The notes: a model not told the origin generated them from the sequence alone. A stretch of 21,699 bases of DNA from JAUSKF01 sp964355005 (GCA_964355005.1 CAYHBX010000007.1:1-21699), one strand, 5' to 3'. Shown: positions 5,662 through 13,845, counted from the first letter of the stretch. Numbers and translations are program-made.

Positions 5662-6420
5662 CTACTTGCTACGAGCGAACACCCAGCGGTCCTCGGGATT
5701 CCAGAAGTGGTCAGCGTGCCCGTCGCCCGCGCGGAGCCAGCGACCGACGCCGCTATGCTCCACATCGAACACGTTCGGGTTGCCGTTCGAGTCGGTGATC
5801 GGCTCCATTCCGATCAGGATCCACTCCCCGGAGGGCTGATCCTGATACTGGAGGCGGAGCTGGGGACCGACTTCGGCCGGGCAGAGAGCCAAACCAAGCT
5901 CCTTGGCTTTGGCATAGATCTGCTTCCGGGTGCCACCCTTGGGAAGTCCCAGATCGGCGACGGTCGGATGGACCAGATCGATCTCCTGTTCCGTGGGACT
6001 AACCTTGATCCTTTTCAGGATGTCCTTGCCCCAGTCGGAGATCCGGTTCTTCTTGGCATCGATGGCCTCATGAAGAGCCGTCGCGTCCTTGTGGGTTCCC
6101 AGCCGGATGGTTTTCCAGGTGGGGAACTTGCAGACAGAGGAGCTGGCCTCGCCCACCTTGGCCACTTCCAACTTGGAAAGCAGAGCCGTAATGGAATCGC
6201 ACGCCTTGGCCGATTCCCTCATCAGATTGCCAACACTGTCGGAGATCGTCCGCAGCTCGAAATGAGCGGCCACCAGCACCGCCTCAACCAGCTCCTTTGA
6301 GGCGGAGCTCTCCAGCTGCTTCCTGAGCTTTTCATTCTCCTCGCGGAGAATTCCAATGACATCTTCTGTCATATTCCGACTCTTTTCCACATCCTCTTCG
6401 GACTGCTCCTTTTTGCTCAC
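5662..6420 (-). CDS. DGR target protein with C-terminal variable (C-lectin-like) domain
   Basis: A ligand-binding protein diversified by the DGR. 252 residues from the GTG at 6420, which has a perfect AAGGAGG six bases upstream; a TTG at 6459 is in frame but has no ribosome site. Layout: residues about 15-100 are charged helix with coiled-coil character (EENEKLRKQLESSASKELVE). A middle region of about 110-190 contains FPTWKTIRLGTHKDATALHE and a GGTRKQIYAKAKELGL helix. The C-terminal variable domain (CPAEVGPQLRLQYQDQ to the end) has the DGR C-type-lectin look. The VR encodes the last 43-45 residues. Against the TR, 11 residues differ (N to D/S/R/G/H, S to G, D to V/G). There is no signal peptide or membrane segment, so the protein is probably cytoplasmic. 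A consensus promoter and terminator frame the gene. Confidence 0.93.
   Translation of the reverse strand: MSKKEQSEEDVEKSRNMTEDVIGILREENEKLRKQLESSASKELVEAVLVAAHFELRTISDSVGNLMRESAKACDSITALLSKLEVAKVGEASSSVCKFPTWKTIRLGTHKDATALHEAIDAKKNRISDWGKDILKRIKVSPTEQEIDLVHPTVADLGLPKGGTRKQIYAKAKELGLALCPAEVGPQLRLQYQDQPSGEWILIGMEPITDSNGNPNVFDVEHSGVGRWLRAGDGHADHFWNPEDRWVFARSK
5666..5796 (-). other. DGR variable repeat (VR)
   Basis: 131 bp at the 3' end of the target gene, gap-free match to the TR with 13 A-specific changes. The two ends are identical to the TR: the first mismatch from the 3' side is 25 bp in, and the last 30 bp on the 5' side are unchanged. This fits cDNA integration over the middle of the repeat. 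The stop codon TAG follows one codon after the repeat. Confidence 0.97.
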
Positions 6421-6450
6421 GACTGCCTCCTTGAATGGGGTTTGTTGTTT

Positions 6451-6466
6451 TCCGCACAATTGCGGA
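6451..6466. promoter_or_regulatory. stem-loop in the target gene leader
   Basis: TCCGCA, CAAT, TGCGGA: a 6-bp perfect inverted repeat just downstream of the expected transcription start and about 30 bp before the GTG. It could protect the 5' end of the mRNA or serve as an operator. Confidence 0.4.
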
Positions 6467-6482
6467 TTTTGGAACTATTGAA

Positions 6483-6512
6483 AGTATAGCATGGTTGAGC
6501 TCATTCTGTCAA
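6483..6512 (-). promoter_or_regulatory. sigma70-type promoter of the DGR target gene
   Basis: TTGACA (6512-6507) and TATACT (6488-6483) on the minus strand with an 18-bp spacer. It is the best -35/-10 pair in the window and implies strong constitutive expression of the target protein. Confidence 0.8.
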
Positions 6513-6529
6513 TAGCACGGGGAAATTTA

Positions 6530-6552
6530 AAACCCCCGCAATGCGGGGGTTT
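6530..6552 (-). terminator. terminator after the phosphatase/ceramidase-like gene
   Basis: An 11-bp perfect stem, AAACCCCCGCA/TGCGGGGGTTT, with a 1-nt centre (effectively a slightly larger loop). On the minus strand it is followed by TTAAATTT. It lies 19 bp past the stop at 6571. Confidence 0.8.
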
Positions 6553-6570
6553 GAGTCGTTAGCTCCGGCG

Positions 6571-8412
6571 CTATCGGTCGGGGAGCCGACCCCCTGCGTC
6601 GGCTTCGTCAGCCGCTAGTAAATTCTTGAACGCCTCATAAATTCTTTTTCCGGTCTCTATGCCGAGCGACATTGTCCGCTCATAAGCGTAGACATCCACC
6701 TTCCCCTTCTTGGGGTGATCAATGACCCGGTAAAAATCTTCGGTAGGGATGATGTAGCCGATCTCGTCGTTGGCTAGGCCAAAGATCATATCGGCGCCGG
6801 TCATTTCCTTTATTTGAAGGCCAAGCTTGGGTTGCATTTCTCCGGGAACCAACAGGATCCGCAGATCGCCAATATCAATGATCCCCACTTCAGTGATCAC
6901 TTCCTGTTCTTCGGTCATCGTGTCGCCGTTCCGCGGAAGAATTCCCAGCTTCATGCACTCCTGGAAAACGAAATTGGTAAGTGGGATCTTAACGAACTTC
7001 TTTCTGATCCGCAGACAGCCACCGGAGCAATCGATCGGCTTAACGCTGATCGGCTCTTCTATCAGCCGTTTGGTCAGGCCCGAGCCTACAGCTTCCGCGC
7101 GTTGTTCGTAGGTAGGGTTTTCTATCTTGAGATTGTTCGTGCGCACCGAGATCATCGCCCCGCAAAGCCCATTCGCGAAAAGCGCCGTTCCGCCAAACTC
7201 GGCTTCCATCTTTTGAACCAACACGCCCGGAAAATCCGCCGTAATCAATTGATTATCGTCCCGGTAAGCTTCCGGATGAACTCCGAAATTTACCAGCATG
7301 CCGATAGCCCTTCCATCTTCGCCTTTTGCAATTAACGCCATAAGCGAATTATCGATCTCTTCCGCGATCCGTACATTTTTGGAATATCCCTTTCCGGAAG
7401 CTTCGATCACCGATAGCTCGGCTTTTTCCAACTTTCCAGAAACTCGCTCCACCAAATTCACGATCTTTTCGCGCACGCCGGCAAGATACGCTTCGTTACG
7501 GCCGGAGCCGGAAAGATGCGGAGCGAAAGGAATAGATCGTCCCCAGACCCCGATAGGATCCGGACCGGCATGCTGGTGAGTGGAAACGATTACCAATGAA
7601 TCCGGGTGGATCACTCCTCGCTTCCGCAATTCTTCACGAACTTTCAAAACGTCGTAACGAAGAAAACCAACCAAATCCAATGAAACGATCGCCAGCCTCT
7701 CGCCGTGAGGACATTCCAGGACCAGGCAACGGGCGTAAAGATCGTCATGCACGCCCAGCGAAAGCCGCTTCGGGGAAAATCCCGCGAGATTGGCTTGACC
7801 AACCGGCGTAATCACTTCTTTGTCCGTCGCCGCCCGGAAACTTCCCGAACCGCTTTCAGCGTACCGGCAATTCTTATCCACGAAAGACCGGTCCAGAACA
7901 TACTGCCGGAGCTTTCTCTTTGGCATCGGAGTAAAAAGCGGAAGATTGCGATAATAACTCATTTCTTTTTCCGCCTCCGAAAGATTCCATCCATCATGCA
8001 ATACCCGCTTGAGGGCGATCATCAGACCGGTACGATCCGCTCCACCACGGCAATGCACAAGGACCGGTTGATTAACGGGGTCGCTGACAAGAGCCAAGAA
8101 TTGCTCGATCTGTTCATCGGTCGGGTCCTTGGACACAGACATCTTGATGTTGATCACCTTCACGCCATACTTTTCAGCGCAACCGACTTCATCAGCCGTG
8201 GGACGGCCCAAAAGACTAATGATTGTCTTGATCTTCTTTTCTTTAACCAGCTGTTCCAGAAGTTCTCCATCCGGCAAGCCGGAACGATAGATCTTCCCCT
8301 CTTCCACGACACCAAAATTGTATCCGGCGGTATTGTAGTTGGTCGCGTAATACAAACCGGCAAATACCAGGATCAAAAAAGGAGCCACCGACCACTTCAG
8401 TAAGCGCCTCAT
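6571..8412 (-). CDS. membrane-anchored tyrosine phosphatase-like/neutral ceramidase-like fusion
   Basis: 613 residues. Residues 8-24 form a single N-terminal membrane anchor. Residues about 30-180 are a dual-specificity/tyrosine phosphatase-like domain (VEEGKIYRSGLP, then HCRGGADRTG with Cys121 and Arg127 of CX5R). Residues about 185-595 resemble the neutral/alkaline ceramidase domain. The Zn-type motif STHQHAGP holds H279 and H281, and FGVHPEAY holds H379. TADFPG, LVPGEMQPKLG and NDEIGYIIPTEDFY are also recognisable. The catalytic GDxSP block of true ceramidases is replaced by CGAMISV (418-423), so amidase activity is doubtful. The start ATG has AGGAG upstream. The product is probably exported and anchored with its domains outside. 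The substrate is unknown; a lipid or phospholipid head group is a guess. Confidence 0.82.
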   Translation of the reverse strand: MRRLLKWSVAPFLILVFAGLYYATNYNTAGYNFGVVEEGKIYRSGLPDGELLEQLVKEKKIKTIISLLGRPTADEVGCAEKYGVKVINIKMSVSKDPTDEQIEQFLALVSDPVNQPVLVHCRGGADRTGLMIALKRVLHDGWNLSEAEKEMSYYRNLPLFTPMPKRKLRQYVLDRSFVDKNCRYAESGSGSFRAATDKEVITPVGQANLAGFSPKRLSLGVHDDLYARCLVLECPHGERLAIVSLDLVGFLRYDVLKVREELRKRGVIHPDSLVIVSTHQHAGPDPIGVWGRSIPFAPHLSGSGRNEAYLAGVREKIVNLVERVSGKLEKAELSVIEASGKGYSKNVRIAEEIDNSLMALIAKGEDGRAIGMLVNFGVHPEAYRDDNQLITADFPGVLVQKMEAEFGGTALFANGLCGAMISVRTNNLKIENPTYEQRAEAVGSGLTKRLIEEPISVKPIDCSGGCLRIRKKFVKIPLTNFVFQECMKLGILPRNGDTMTEEQEVITEVGIIDIGDLRILLVPGEMQPKLGLQIKEMTGADMIFGLANDEIGYIIPTEDFYRVIDHPKKGKVDVYAYERTMSLGIETGKRIYEAFKNLLAADEADAGGRLPDR

Positions 8413-8421
8413 CGCTTTCTC

Positions 8422-8436
8422 CTATTTCAATGAACG
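8422..8436 (-). promoter_or_regulatory. shared 15-bp leader motif, copy A
   Basis: CGTTCATTGAAATAG on the minus strand, running into the AGGAG ribosome site of the phosphatase/ceramidase gene. The same 15 bp lie at 9711-9725 in front of the PHP gene. Confidence 0.5.
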
Positions 8437-8449
8437 AAAAGATTGTATT

Positions 8450-8476
8450 AAAAAACCCCGACAATGTCGAGGTTTT
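8450..8476 (-). terminator. terminator after the PHP-domain gene
   Basis: The stem CCTCGACA/TGTCGGGG (one G-T pair on the minus strand) is followed by TTTTTT. It lies just after the stop at 8484, so the next gene needs its own promoter. Confidence 0.8.
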
Positions 8477-8483
8477 GCTCTGC

Positions 8484-9698
8484 TTATTTAACTAGTATCT
8501 GCCCACTTACAATCCACAGCCGCCCGTCTTTCCAAATTTCTACTCGCCAAAACCCCGGCTTCGGCTCCCAATTGTAATACTGATCTCGTTTGTCCGTCGC
8601 GATCAGTTGATTGTCGCGGTAAAATTTTATTTCTACTCCCGATGAATCACCCACCGAGTCCGGCAGATCAACATCAAAAAACCAGGGATTGTGGGCGATG
8701 TCGCCGGTAAAAAAGTTTTCTCCGTCTGCTTTCGCGCAAAACTGGAAACCGGCCGGATCGCCAAGACAGTCAAAAGCAATATAAGTCCGCCCTTTTTTGA
8801 ACGCGGCAAAGATCGCTGATTGATCCAGCTTCTTCCCTTCCTCCAACCAGACGTGAGTGGAAACAAGGCCGAGCATAAGCTCATAGCGATCAAACCGGAT
8901 ACCCAGCGCGCCGATATTCTGATGCGCGTCCGGACCGGCAAAGATCGGAACGGGCCGTCTTTCTTTTTCTGAAAGCGCCTGCCAATACTGAAAATTCTTG
9001 GGTATCGGGTTGAGGAGGTTATAATAAATGTCGCTTGGATCCACGAAGATTGAGAACAGGATCGATATTCTATTGTGAAGAGCATTCGCGTGAAAATTCA
9101 CCAGCTCGATCGCGTCCCAATGACCCCACTCCGGCTTTCCGCGACTTCCAAAACTCTCAATGTGTCCGTGCAAATTCAGCAAAGTACTCGAGCCGTTCAT
9201 AGGAACCCGCAGATGTGACGTACTTTCGCCGCCATTTCTTTCGCTGCCATATATGAATAAAACGCCGTTGACCCTATCGGGATAATTCCCGGGCGGTAAT
9301 CGTTTTACGTGATCGCAGAGGATGATCCATTGAACACCGTTTTTTCTGGCCGCCGCGGCAATTTCCTCCAGAGTTCCGCTGGAATCATGCGATAAGTAGG
9401 AATGTACGTGAACTTGCCCGCGAACGTCCACGAATCCATATTTATCGGCAGAAGTCCGAATTTCTGTCCGATCGTAATTTCCCGCAACCGATCGCTCCCC
9501 GATCTCAGAACCCACGACGACCAACGAAGCAATCAAAAGGAAAAGAATAACCAAATAAGAACCGGCAACCGCAAGTTTATTAAGAATCTTCCGGGAAAAC
9601 TCTTTTTTGATTACCTTCCGAAATAACCATGGCCAAGCAGGAGCCGCGCACAGTTGAACAAACAACAAAACCCAAATCAGGGTCCAGAGGGAAAACAT
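8484..9698 (-). CDS. membrane-anchored PHP-domain metal-dependent phosphoesterase
   Basis: 404 residues with two N-terminal hydrophobic segments (about 3-20 and 43-63), then a PHP domain. The first metal motif is QVHVHSYLSHDS (H97, H99). IILCDHVK (D129, H130) and AGPDAHQN (256-260, the late Asp-His pair) follow at family-typical places. The C-terminal 80 residues (from about 320) look like a beta-sandwich (VEIKFYRDNQLIATDKRD, WRVEIWKDGRLW), as in PHP proteins that end in an Ig-like module. PHP enzymes hydrolyse phosphoester bonds with two or three metals; the substrate here is unknown. The start ATG has GAGGCG upstream. It shares a leader motif with the downstream phosphatase/ceramidase gene. 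Confidence 0.83.
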   Translation of the reverse strand: MFSLWTLIWVLLFVQLCAAPAWPWLFRKVIKKEFSRKILNKLAVAGSYLVILFLLIASLVVVGSEIGERSVAGNYDRTEIRTSADKYGFVDVRGQVHVHSYLSHDSSGTLEEIAAAARKNGVQWIILCDHVKRLPPGNYPDRVNGVLFIYGSERNGGESTSHLRVPMNGSSTLLNLHGHIESFGSRGKPEWGHWDAIELVNFHANALHNRISILFSIFVDPSDIYYNLLNPIPKNFQYWQALSEKERRPVPIFAGPDAHQNIGALGIRFDRYELMLGLVSTHVWLEEGKKLDQSAIFAAFKKGRTYIAFDCLGDPAGFQFCAKADGENFFTGDIAHNPWFFDVDLPDSVGDSSGVEIKFYRDNQLIATDKRDQYYNWEPKPGFWRVEIWKDGRLWIVSGQILVK

Positions 9699-9710
9699 GT
9701 CATCGCCTCG

Positions 9711-9725
9711 CTATTTCAATGAACG
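9711..9725 (-). promoter_or_regulatory. shared 15-bp leader motif, copy B
   Basis: CGTTCATTGAAATAG on the minus strand, 12 bp before the PHP gene start and identical to 8422-8436. The context before it is A/T-rich in both copies. Confidence 0.5.
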
Positions 9726-9761
9726 CAAAAACAATAACAAAATCTGCCAGCTTTCACAAAC

Positions 9762-9788
9762 AAAAACCGCCAGGCGGGGGCGGTTTTT
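9762..9788 (-). terminator. terminator of the phosphoketolase-acetate kinase operon
   Basis: The stem AAAAACCGCC/GGCGGTTTTT with a GC-rich loop and a T-run on the minus strand. It lies 7 bp past the last operon gene. Confidence 0.8.
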
Positions 9789-9795
9789 GGAAGCT

Positions 9796-10065
9796 TTATG
9801 CTTTATAAACCCGGTTCCAGACCGTGCCAATCACCCAGCCGAAGAAATAACCCACTAACGAAGTGACGAGAATCAACACTATGGCCGTACCCGAACTGAA
9901 GTCGCCAACAAAATAAAAAGGTTCTACAAAATGCAACCGCAAAACGAAATCTACCCAAGACTGCGCCACGCCAGCCGCGACTAATACCGACCAAACAAGA
10001 TGCGCTATACCGGCCACCGCGCCCAACACCATCCCTAACCGATGAGAATTAATTTTTTGTTCCAT
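9796..10065 (-). CDS. small membrane protein (two to three helices)
   Basis: 89 residues with hydrophobic segments at about 10-33 and 57-82. The charged start MEQKINSHRLG and the blocks HLVWSVLVAAG and LHFVEPFYF stand out. The protein looks like an uncharacterised small membrane family seen in CPR genomes, and I know no function. It is the last gene of the operon, 18 bp after the previous one and followed at once by a terminator. Confidence 0.65.
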   Translation of the reverse strand: MEQKINSHRLGMVLGAVAGIAHLVWSVLVAAGVAQSWVDFVLRLHFVEPFYFVGDFSSGTAIVLILVTSLVGYFFGWVIGTVWNRVYKA

Positions 10066-10083
10066 GCCAATATTGTACCAAAT

Positions 10084-10383
10084 TCATTTCCTCTTTCTGC
10101 CTGAAATAAGCCCGATAACTCCACCGATCAGCGCGGCGCAAAAATTCAGAAAGGCAATAATTATCAGAACTGCCGGAGCCACGGCGATCACACCCAATCC
10201 GGTTTTGGCCATTTCCGGGGTATTGACCGCCAAGATCCAGGTTCCAAAACTGATCGGTAGACTTAAAATTATCGGTAAAAACAACCACAAAATTCTTTTC
10301 AATTTCCAGCCCAGCGTGAAAGAAATAACAAAAACAACCGCCACGGATAGCCAAATAAGTGAGTTCAGTAAATTATCGAACAT
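10084..10383 (-). CDS. small membrane protein (three helices)
   Basis: 99 residues: hydrophobic segments at about 8-28, 31-52 and 67-92, with a basic end GRKRK. It starts 11 bp inside the end of the acetate kinase gene, which suggests coupled translation. No family recognised. A role in substrate or product traffic is only a guess from its position. Confidence 0.62.
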   Translation of the reverse strand: MFDNLLNSLIWLSVAVVFVISFTLGWKLKRILWLFLPIILSLPISFGTWILAVNTPEMAKTGLGVIAVAPAVLIIIAFLNFCAALIGGVIGLISGRKRK

Positions 10384-11515
10384 TTAACCTTTTAACCTTT
10401 TGATACATCTCTCCAAGCTCATTAGTGGTCAGCACCGCAATCTTCACTCTGGAATGCGAAGTATTAATAAAACCATCCCGGCTAACCACGGAATTATTTT
10501 TTTTATCATCCAAAACGACGCCCAAATTCTCCAATCCAGCGCAGATCCGCCGGCGCATTATAAATGAACGCTCCCCGATAGTCGCCGTAAAAACCAGCAA
10601 ATCCAGACCACCCATCGTGGCGGCGTAAGCGCCGATCAGTTTTTTAACGCCATAAACAAAACTTTCCAACGCCTGCGCCGCCTTCGCGTCCCCTTTCTTT
10701 TCAAGCTCCAGAAGTTCTCGCACGTCATTGGTTTTACCCGATAGCCCCAACAGACCGCACTCCTGATTAAAGAACGCGCCAAGCTCATCCGGAGACATCC
10801 CGGTTTTTTTCGCCAAATAGATCACCGCCCCGGCGTCAATATTCCCGATACGGGTTCCCATCGGCAATCCCTCCAGCGGAGTGAAGCCCATCGACGCGTC
10901 AAAAGCTTTTCCGTTTTTGACCGCCACGACAGATGAACCGCTCCCAAGATGGCAAACCACTACGCGTGCCGGAATATTGCCGGTTATTTTTCCCACGATA
11001 GAACTCACGGAAATTCCGTGATAGCCATAACGATAAATACCGAATTTTTCGGCTACTTTAGACGGCAAACTATAAAGCTTGGCATTCTGCGGCATGTCGG
11101 CGTAAAAAGCGCTGTCAGAGATCGCGAACAGCTTCATTTTCGGAACCACCCGCCTTAATTGCCCGATAACCGCCAAAGCCGGGGCGACGTGCAACGGCGC
11201 CTGTTCTTCGGCCGCCTCCAATTTTTTTAAAAATCCATTATCTATTTTCCGGTTCTCCAAAAAATATTTTCCGGGCGCAACCACTCTCACGCCGGCGCCC
11301 GGAACTCCGGTAAGTCGCTCGCGGAGAAAATGGACGGGCTGGTCAAAGTCCTTCCGGGAAATCTTTGTCTTTTCCACTTTTTCCGGCTCTATAATCGCGC
11401 AAACAAAATCACCGTTCTCTTTCTCTATATGAACCCGCCACAATTCCCGCCCGCCCTCATAAAGAGCGAATTTTTTTGAGGCGCTGCCGGTATTAACAAT
11501 TAAGACCTTGTCCAT
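10373..11515 (-). CDS. ackA: acetate kinase
   Basis: Converts acetyl phosphate and ADP to acetate and ATP. About 380 residues from ATG 11515, slightly shorter than the usual 400. ASKHA blocks: VNTGSASKKFAL (about 6-17), RYGYHGISV, VCHLGSGSSVVAVKNG, DASMGFTPLEGLPMGTRIG with the conserved Arg, VFTATIGERS, and TNELGEM at the end. Several positions differ from textbook AckA: RVVHGG is RVVAPG, DTAFH is DSAFY and HGTSH is HGISV. The catalytic Asp, the His of YHG and both Arg are kept, so it is probably active. Its start lies 16 bp inside the phosphoketolase gene. It directly uses the phosphoketolase product. Confidence 0.93.
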   Translation of the reverse strand: MDKVLIVNTGSASKKFALYEGGRELWRVHIEKENGDFVCAIIEPEKVEKTKISRKDFDQPVHFLRERLTGVPGAGVRVVAPGKYFLENRKIDNGFLKKLEAAEEQAPLHVAPALAVIGQLRRVVPKMKLFAISDSAFYADMPQNAKLYSLPSKVAEKFGIYRYGYHGISVSSIVGKITGNIPARVVVCHLGSGSSVVAVKNGKAFDASMGFTPLEGLPMGTRIGNIDAGAVIYLAKKTGMSPDELGAFFNQECGLLGLSGKTNDVRELLELEKKGDAKAAQALESFVYGVKKLIGAYAATMGGLDLLVFTATIGERSFIMRRRICAGLENLGVVLDDKKNNSVVSRDGFINTSHSRVKIAVLTTNELGEMYQKVKRLNVR

Positions 11516-13845
11516 TGCCAATTTTCTAACTCTTCCGGGTCAACGCCATTTTTTCTGATAAATTCCCCGTGCTCTTTAAGTTTTTGCCGGTATTTCGCGA
11601 TCAAATTACTTGCCTCATCTTTGCCGATCACTCCCCGCTCCGCCATTTTCTGGAATACTTCCATCGCCAAGTGCCATCGGCTGGTATTGTTACGGACATG
11701 CATATCAAAAGGCGTGGTCGTTGAACCGTTTTCAATATAGCCATGAACTGAAAAACGACCGATGGAATTCGCGTTATCAAAAAGAACCTGCTTCATTGTT
11801 TCCGGATAGCCGTGAAAATTCACGATCACCGGTTTATCGGCGGTAAAATAATCATTGAAATCATGCCGATCAGCTCGGCACTCTTTGTTACCGATACCGA
11901 TCTCGCAAAGTTCCAGAATATTCACGAAACGAGTTTTGATCTTCGGCGCTTCGGTTTTTACGATATCAATCGCCGCCAACGCTTCCTTGGTCAGATAATC
12001 CCCTGCGGCCGACAGAACAATATCCGGATTGGAGTCGCTCGCGAAATCCCAGATCATTAATCCCCTTTCCATTTCCTTTTCCGCCAATTCCGGAGTCAAC
12101 CATCTCGGTTCCAAGGTTTTTCCGGCCACGATCACGTTGATCTGATTCCTGGAAGCCAAACATTTCTTCAGAACCGCCAGAGTGGAATTACCGTCCGGCG
12201 GGAAATAAACGTGAGTAAAACAGCCGTGCCTTTGTAAAATATTGTCTATAAATCCCGGATTTTGGTGCGAAAATCCGTTATGCTCCTGCCGCCAGCCGGA
12301 AGAAGTCAGAATATAATTCAGCGACGGTACGGGATTTCGCCAGGAAGTCTCTCTGGCAATCTTCAAAAACTTCGCATACTGGTCGGTCATGCTAGAAACT
12401 ATCTGAATGAACGCTTCATAAGACGCGAAAATGGCGTGCCGGCCGGTCAGAACATAGCCCTGCATCAAGCCCTGCAAAGAGTGCTCACTCAACATTTCCA
12501 TTACCCGGCCGGATGATCCGAGGTCTTTGTCCCAATCTTTTTTCGGCCAAACAAAAGCACGAGTGGTAGTTTTAAAGATTTCATCCAGCTTGTTGGAATA
12601 AGTTTCGTCGGGAGAAAGAAGCCGAAAATTTTTATTTCCTAGGTTTAATTTCATCACTTCGTTGATGTATGCTCCGGCCCTGCGCATACTGCTGGAACCA
12701 ATCGTTCCGGGCTTGGCGGCGTCCTCGGCAAACTGATCCGCCGGAGGCAAAACCAGATCTTTAGAAGTTCCTTTCCCGCCAAAAGCCCGTTGATTGTCCC
12801 CCATTCGTAAATCCGGTTCCGGCAAAATACTTTTTATTTCTTCGGAAAAACCTTTCTCTCCGTCAAAAAGCTCCTTGAAATTATAGGACTCCAGCCATCG
12901 CGCGACCACTTTGAGCTGTTTTTTATCGGTTTTAGCGTTGCCGGCAACAACTTGATGCGATAAACAATTCCCTTCGATTTTATTTCCGTCCAATTTTTTA
13001 ATGCCCGTCCATCCTTTAGGCGTCCGCAAAACGATCATCGGGAACCGCGGCGCGACAACCTCTTTACCGTCGCGGGCATCTTTCTGGATCGCCCGGATCT
13101 TTTGATAACATTCCTCCATTACTTTCGCCATTTGTTCATACGGATCTTTTTTGTCCACGATATACGGTTCATAGCCATAACCCGAAAACAACGATTTCAA
13201 TTCCTTATTGGACATCCGGCCGAAAATCGTCGGACCGGAAATTTTATATCCGTTCAAATGCAAAATCGGCAAAACCGCGCCATTGGTTTTCGGATCGTTG
13301 AATTTATTTAAATGCCAAGCAGTAGCAGTGGCGGCCGTCTCCGCCTCCCCATCACCAACCAAACAAGCAACAATTAAGTCCGGATTATCCAAAACGGCTC
13401 CGTAAGAAGTTGATAGTGAATACCCCAGCTCTCCGCCTTCCAAGATCACGCCTGGGGTTCCGGGATTACTGTGACTCGGAAATCCGTAGGGCCAGCTGAA
13501 TGTCCGGCAAATATGTCCGAGTCCTTCCAGGTTCTGTTTCGCCTCGGGATAATACTTCCCCAATGTGCCTTCTATATATAGGTTGGCCTGTAGAGCCGGA
13601 AAGCCATGACCGGGACCGAGAACGAACATCATTTCCGCCCCGTGCTTCTTGATCAGATAATTCAAATTGGCGTAAACAAAATTTATACCCGGGCAGGTTC
13701 CCCAATGTCCCAAAAGGCGGGGTTTGATATCATCAGCGGACAACTCGCGTCCTAATGAAAAATTATCCTGAAGATAGATCTGCGCGGCCGATAAATAATT
13801 CGCCGCCCGCACGTATTTTTTTATTTGTTCAATTCCTTCCATCAT
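11500..13845 (-). CDS. xfp: xylulose-5-phosphate/fructose-6-phosphate phosphoketolase
   Basis: A thiamine diphosphate enzyme that splits xylulose 5-phosphate (and often fructose 6-phosphate) with phosphate into acetyl phosphate and an aldose phosphate. 781 residues, near the normal size. Motifs: WGTCPGINFVYANLN (48-62), GPGHGFPALQANLY (77-90), GGELGYSLSTSYG (137-149), the cofactor-binding GDGEAETAATATAWHLNKF (164-182), GYKISGPT, YEAFIQIVSSM, WRQEHNGFSHQNPG and the C-terminal HGYIENGSTTTPFDMH. The start codons are ATG ATG; the first overlaps the stop of the preceding small gene as ATGA. Together with acetate kinase it yields one ATP per acetyl unit, a common energy route in CPR bacteria. Confidence 0.96.
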   Translation of the reverse strand: MMEGIEQIKKYVRAANYLSAAQIYLQDNFSLGRELSADDIKPRLLGHWGTCPGINFVYANLNYLIKKHGAEMMFVLGPGHGFPALQANLYIEGTLGKYYPEAKQNLEGLGHICRTFSWPYGFPSHSNPGTPGVILEGGELGYSLSTSYGAVLDNPDLIVACLVGDGEAETAATATAWHLNKFNDPKTNGAVLPILHLNGYKISGPTIFGRMSNKELKSLFSGYGYEPYIVDKKDPYEQMAKVMEECYQKIRAIQKDARDGKEVVAPRFPMIVLRTPKGWTGIKKLDGNKIEGNCLSHQVVAGNAKTDKKQLKVVARWLESYNFKELFDGEKGFSEEIKSILPEPDLRMGDNQRAFGGKGTSKDLVLPPADQFAEDAAKPGTIGSSSMRRAGAYINEVMKLNLGNKNFRLLSPDETYSNKLDEIFKTTTRAFVWPKKDWDKDLGSSGRVMEMLSEHSLQGLMQGYVLTGRHAIFASYEAFIQIVSSMTDQYAKFLKIARETSWRNPVPSLNYILTSSGWRQEHNGFSHQNPGFIDNILQRHGCFTHVYFPPDGNSTLAVLKKCLASRNQINVIVAGKTLEPRWLTPELAEKEMERGLMIWDFASDSNPDIVLSAAGDYLTKEALAAIDIVKTEAPKIKTRFVNILELCEIGIGNKECRADRHDFNDYFTADKPVIVNFHGYPETMKQVLFDNANSIGRFSVHGYIENGSTTTPFDMHVRNNTSRWHLAMEVFQKMAERGVIGKDEASNLIAKYRQKLKEHGEFIRKNGVDPEELENWQWTRS

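Noticed and set aside
5707..6300. 197-residue frame on the plus strand opposite the DGR target.
   Set aside because: It is an antisense shadow of a well-supported gene with promoter, ribosome site and VR. Its composition is unlike a protein and no family features are seen.
7705..8403. 232-residue plus-strand frame opposite the phosphatase/ceramidase fusion.
   Set aside because: The minus strand carries clear motifs (HCRGGADRTG, STHQHAGP); this is a shadow.
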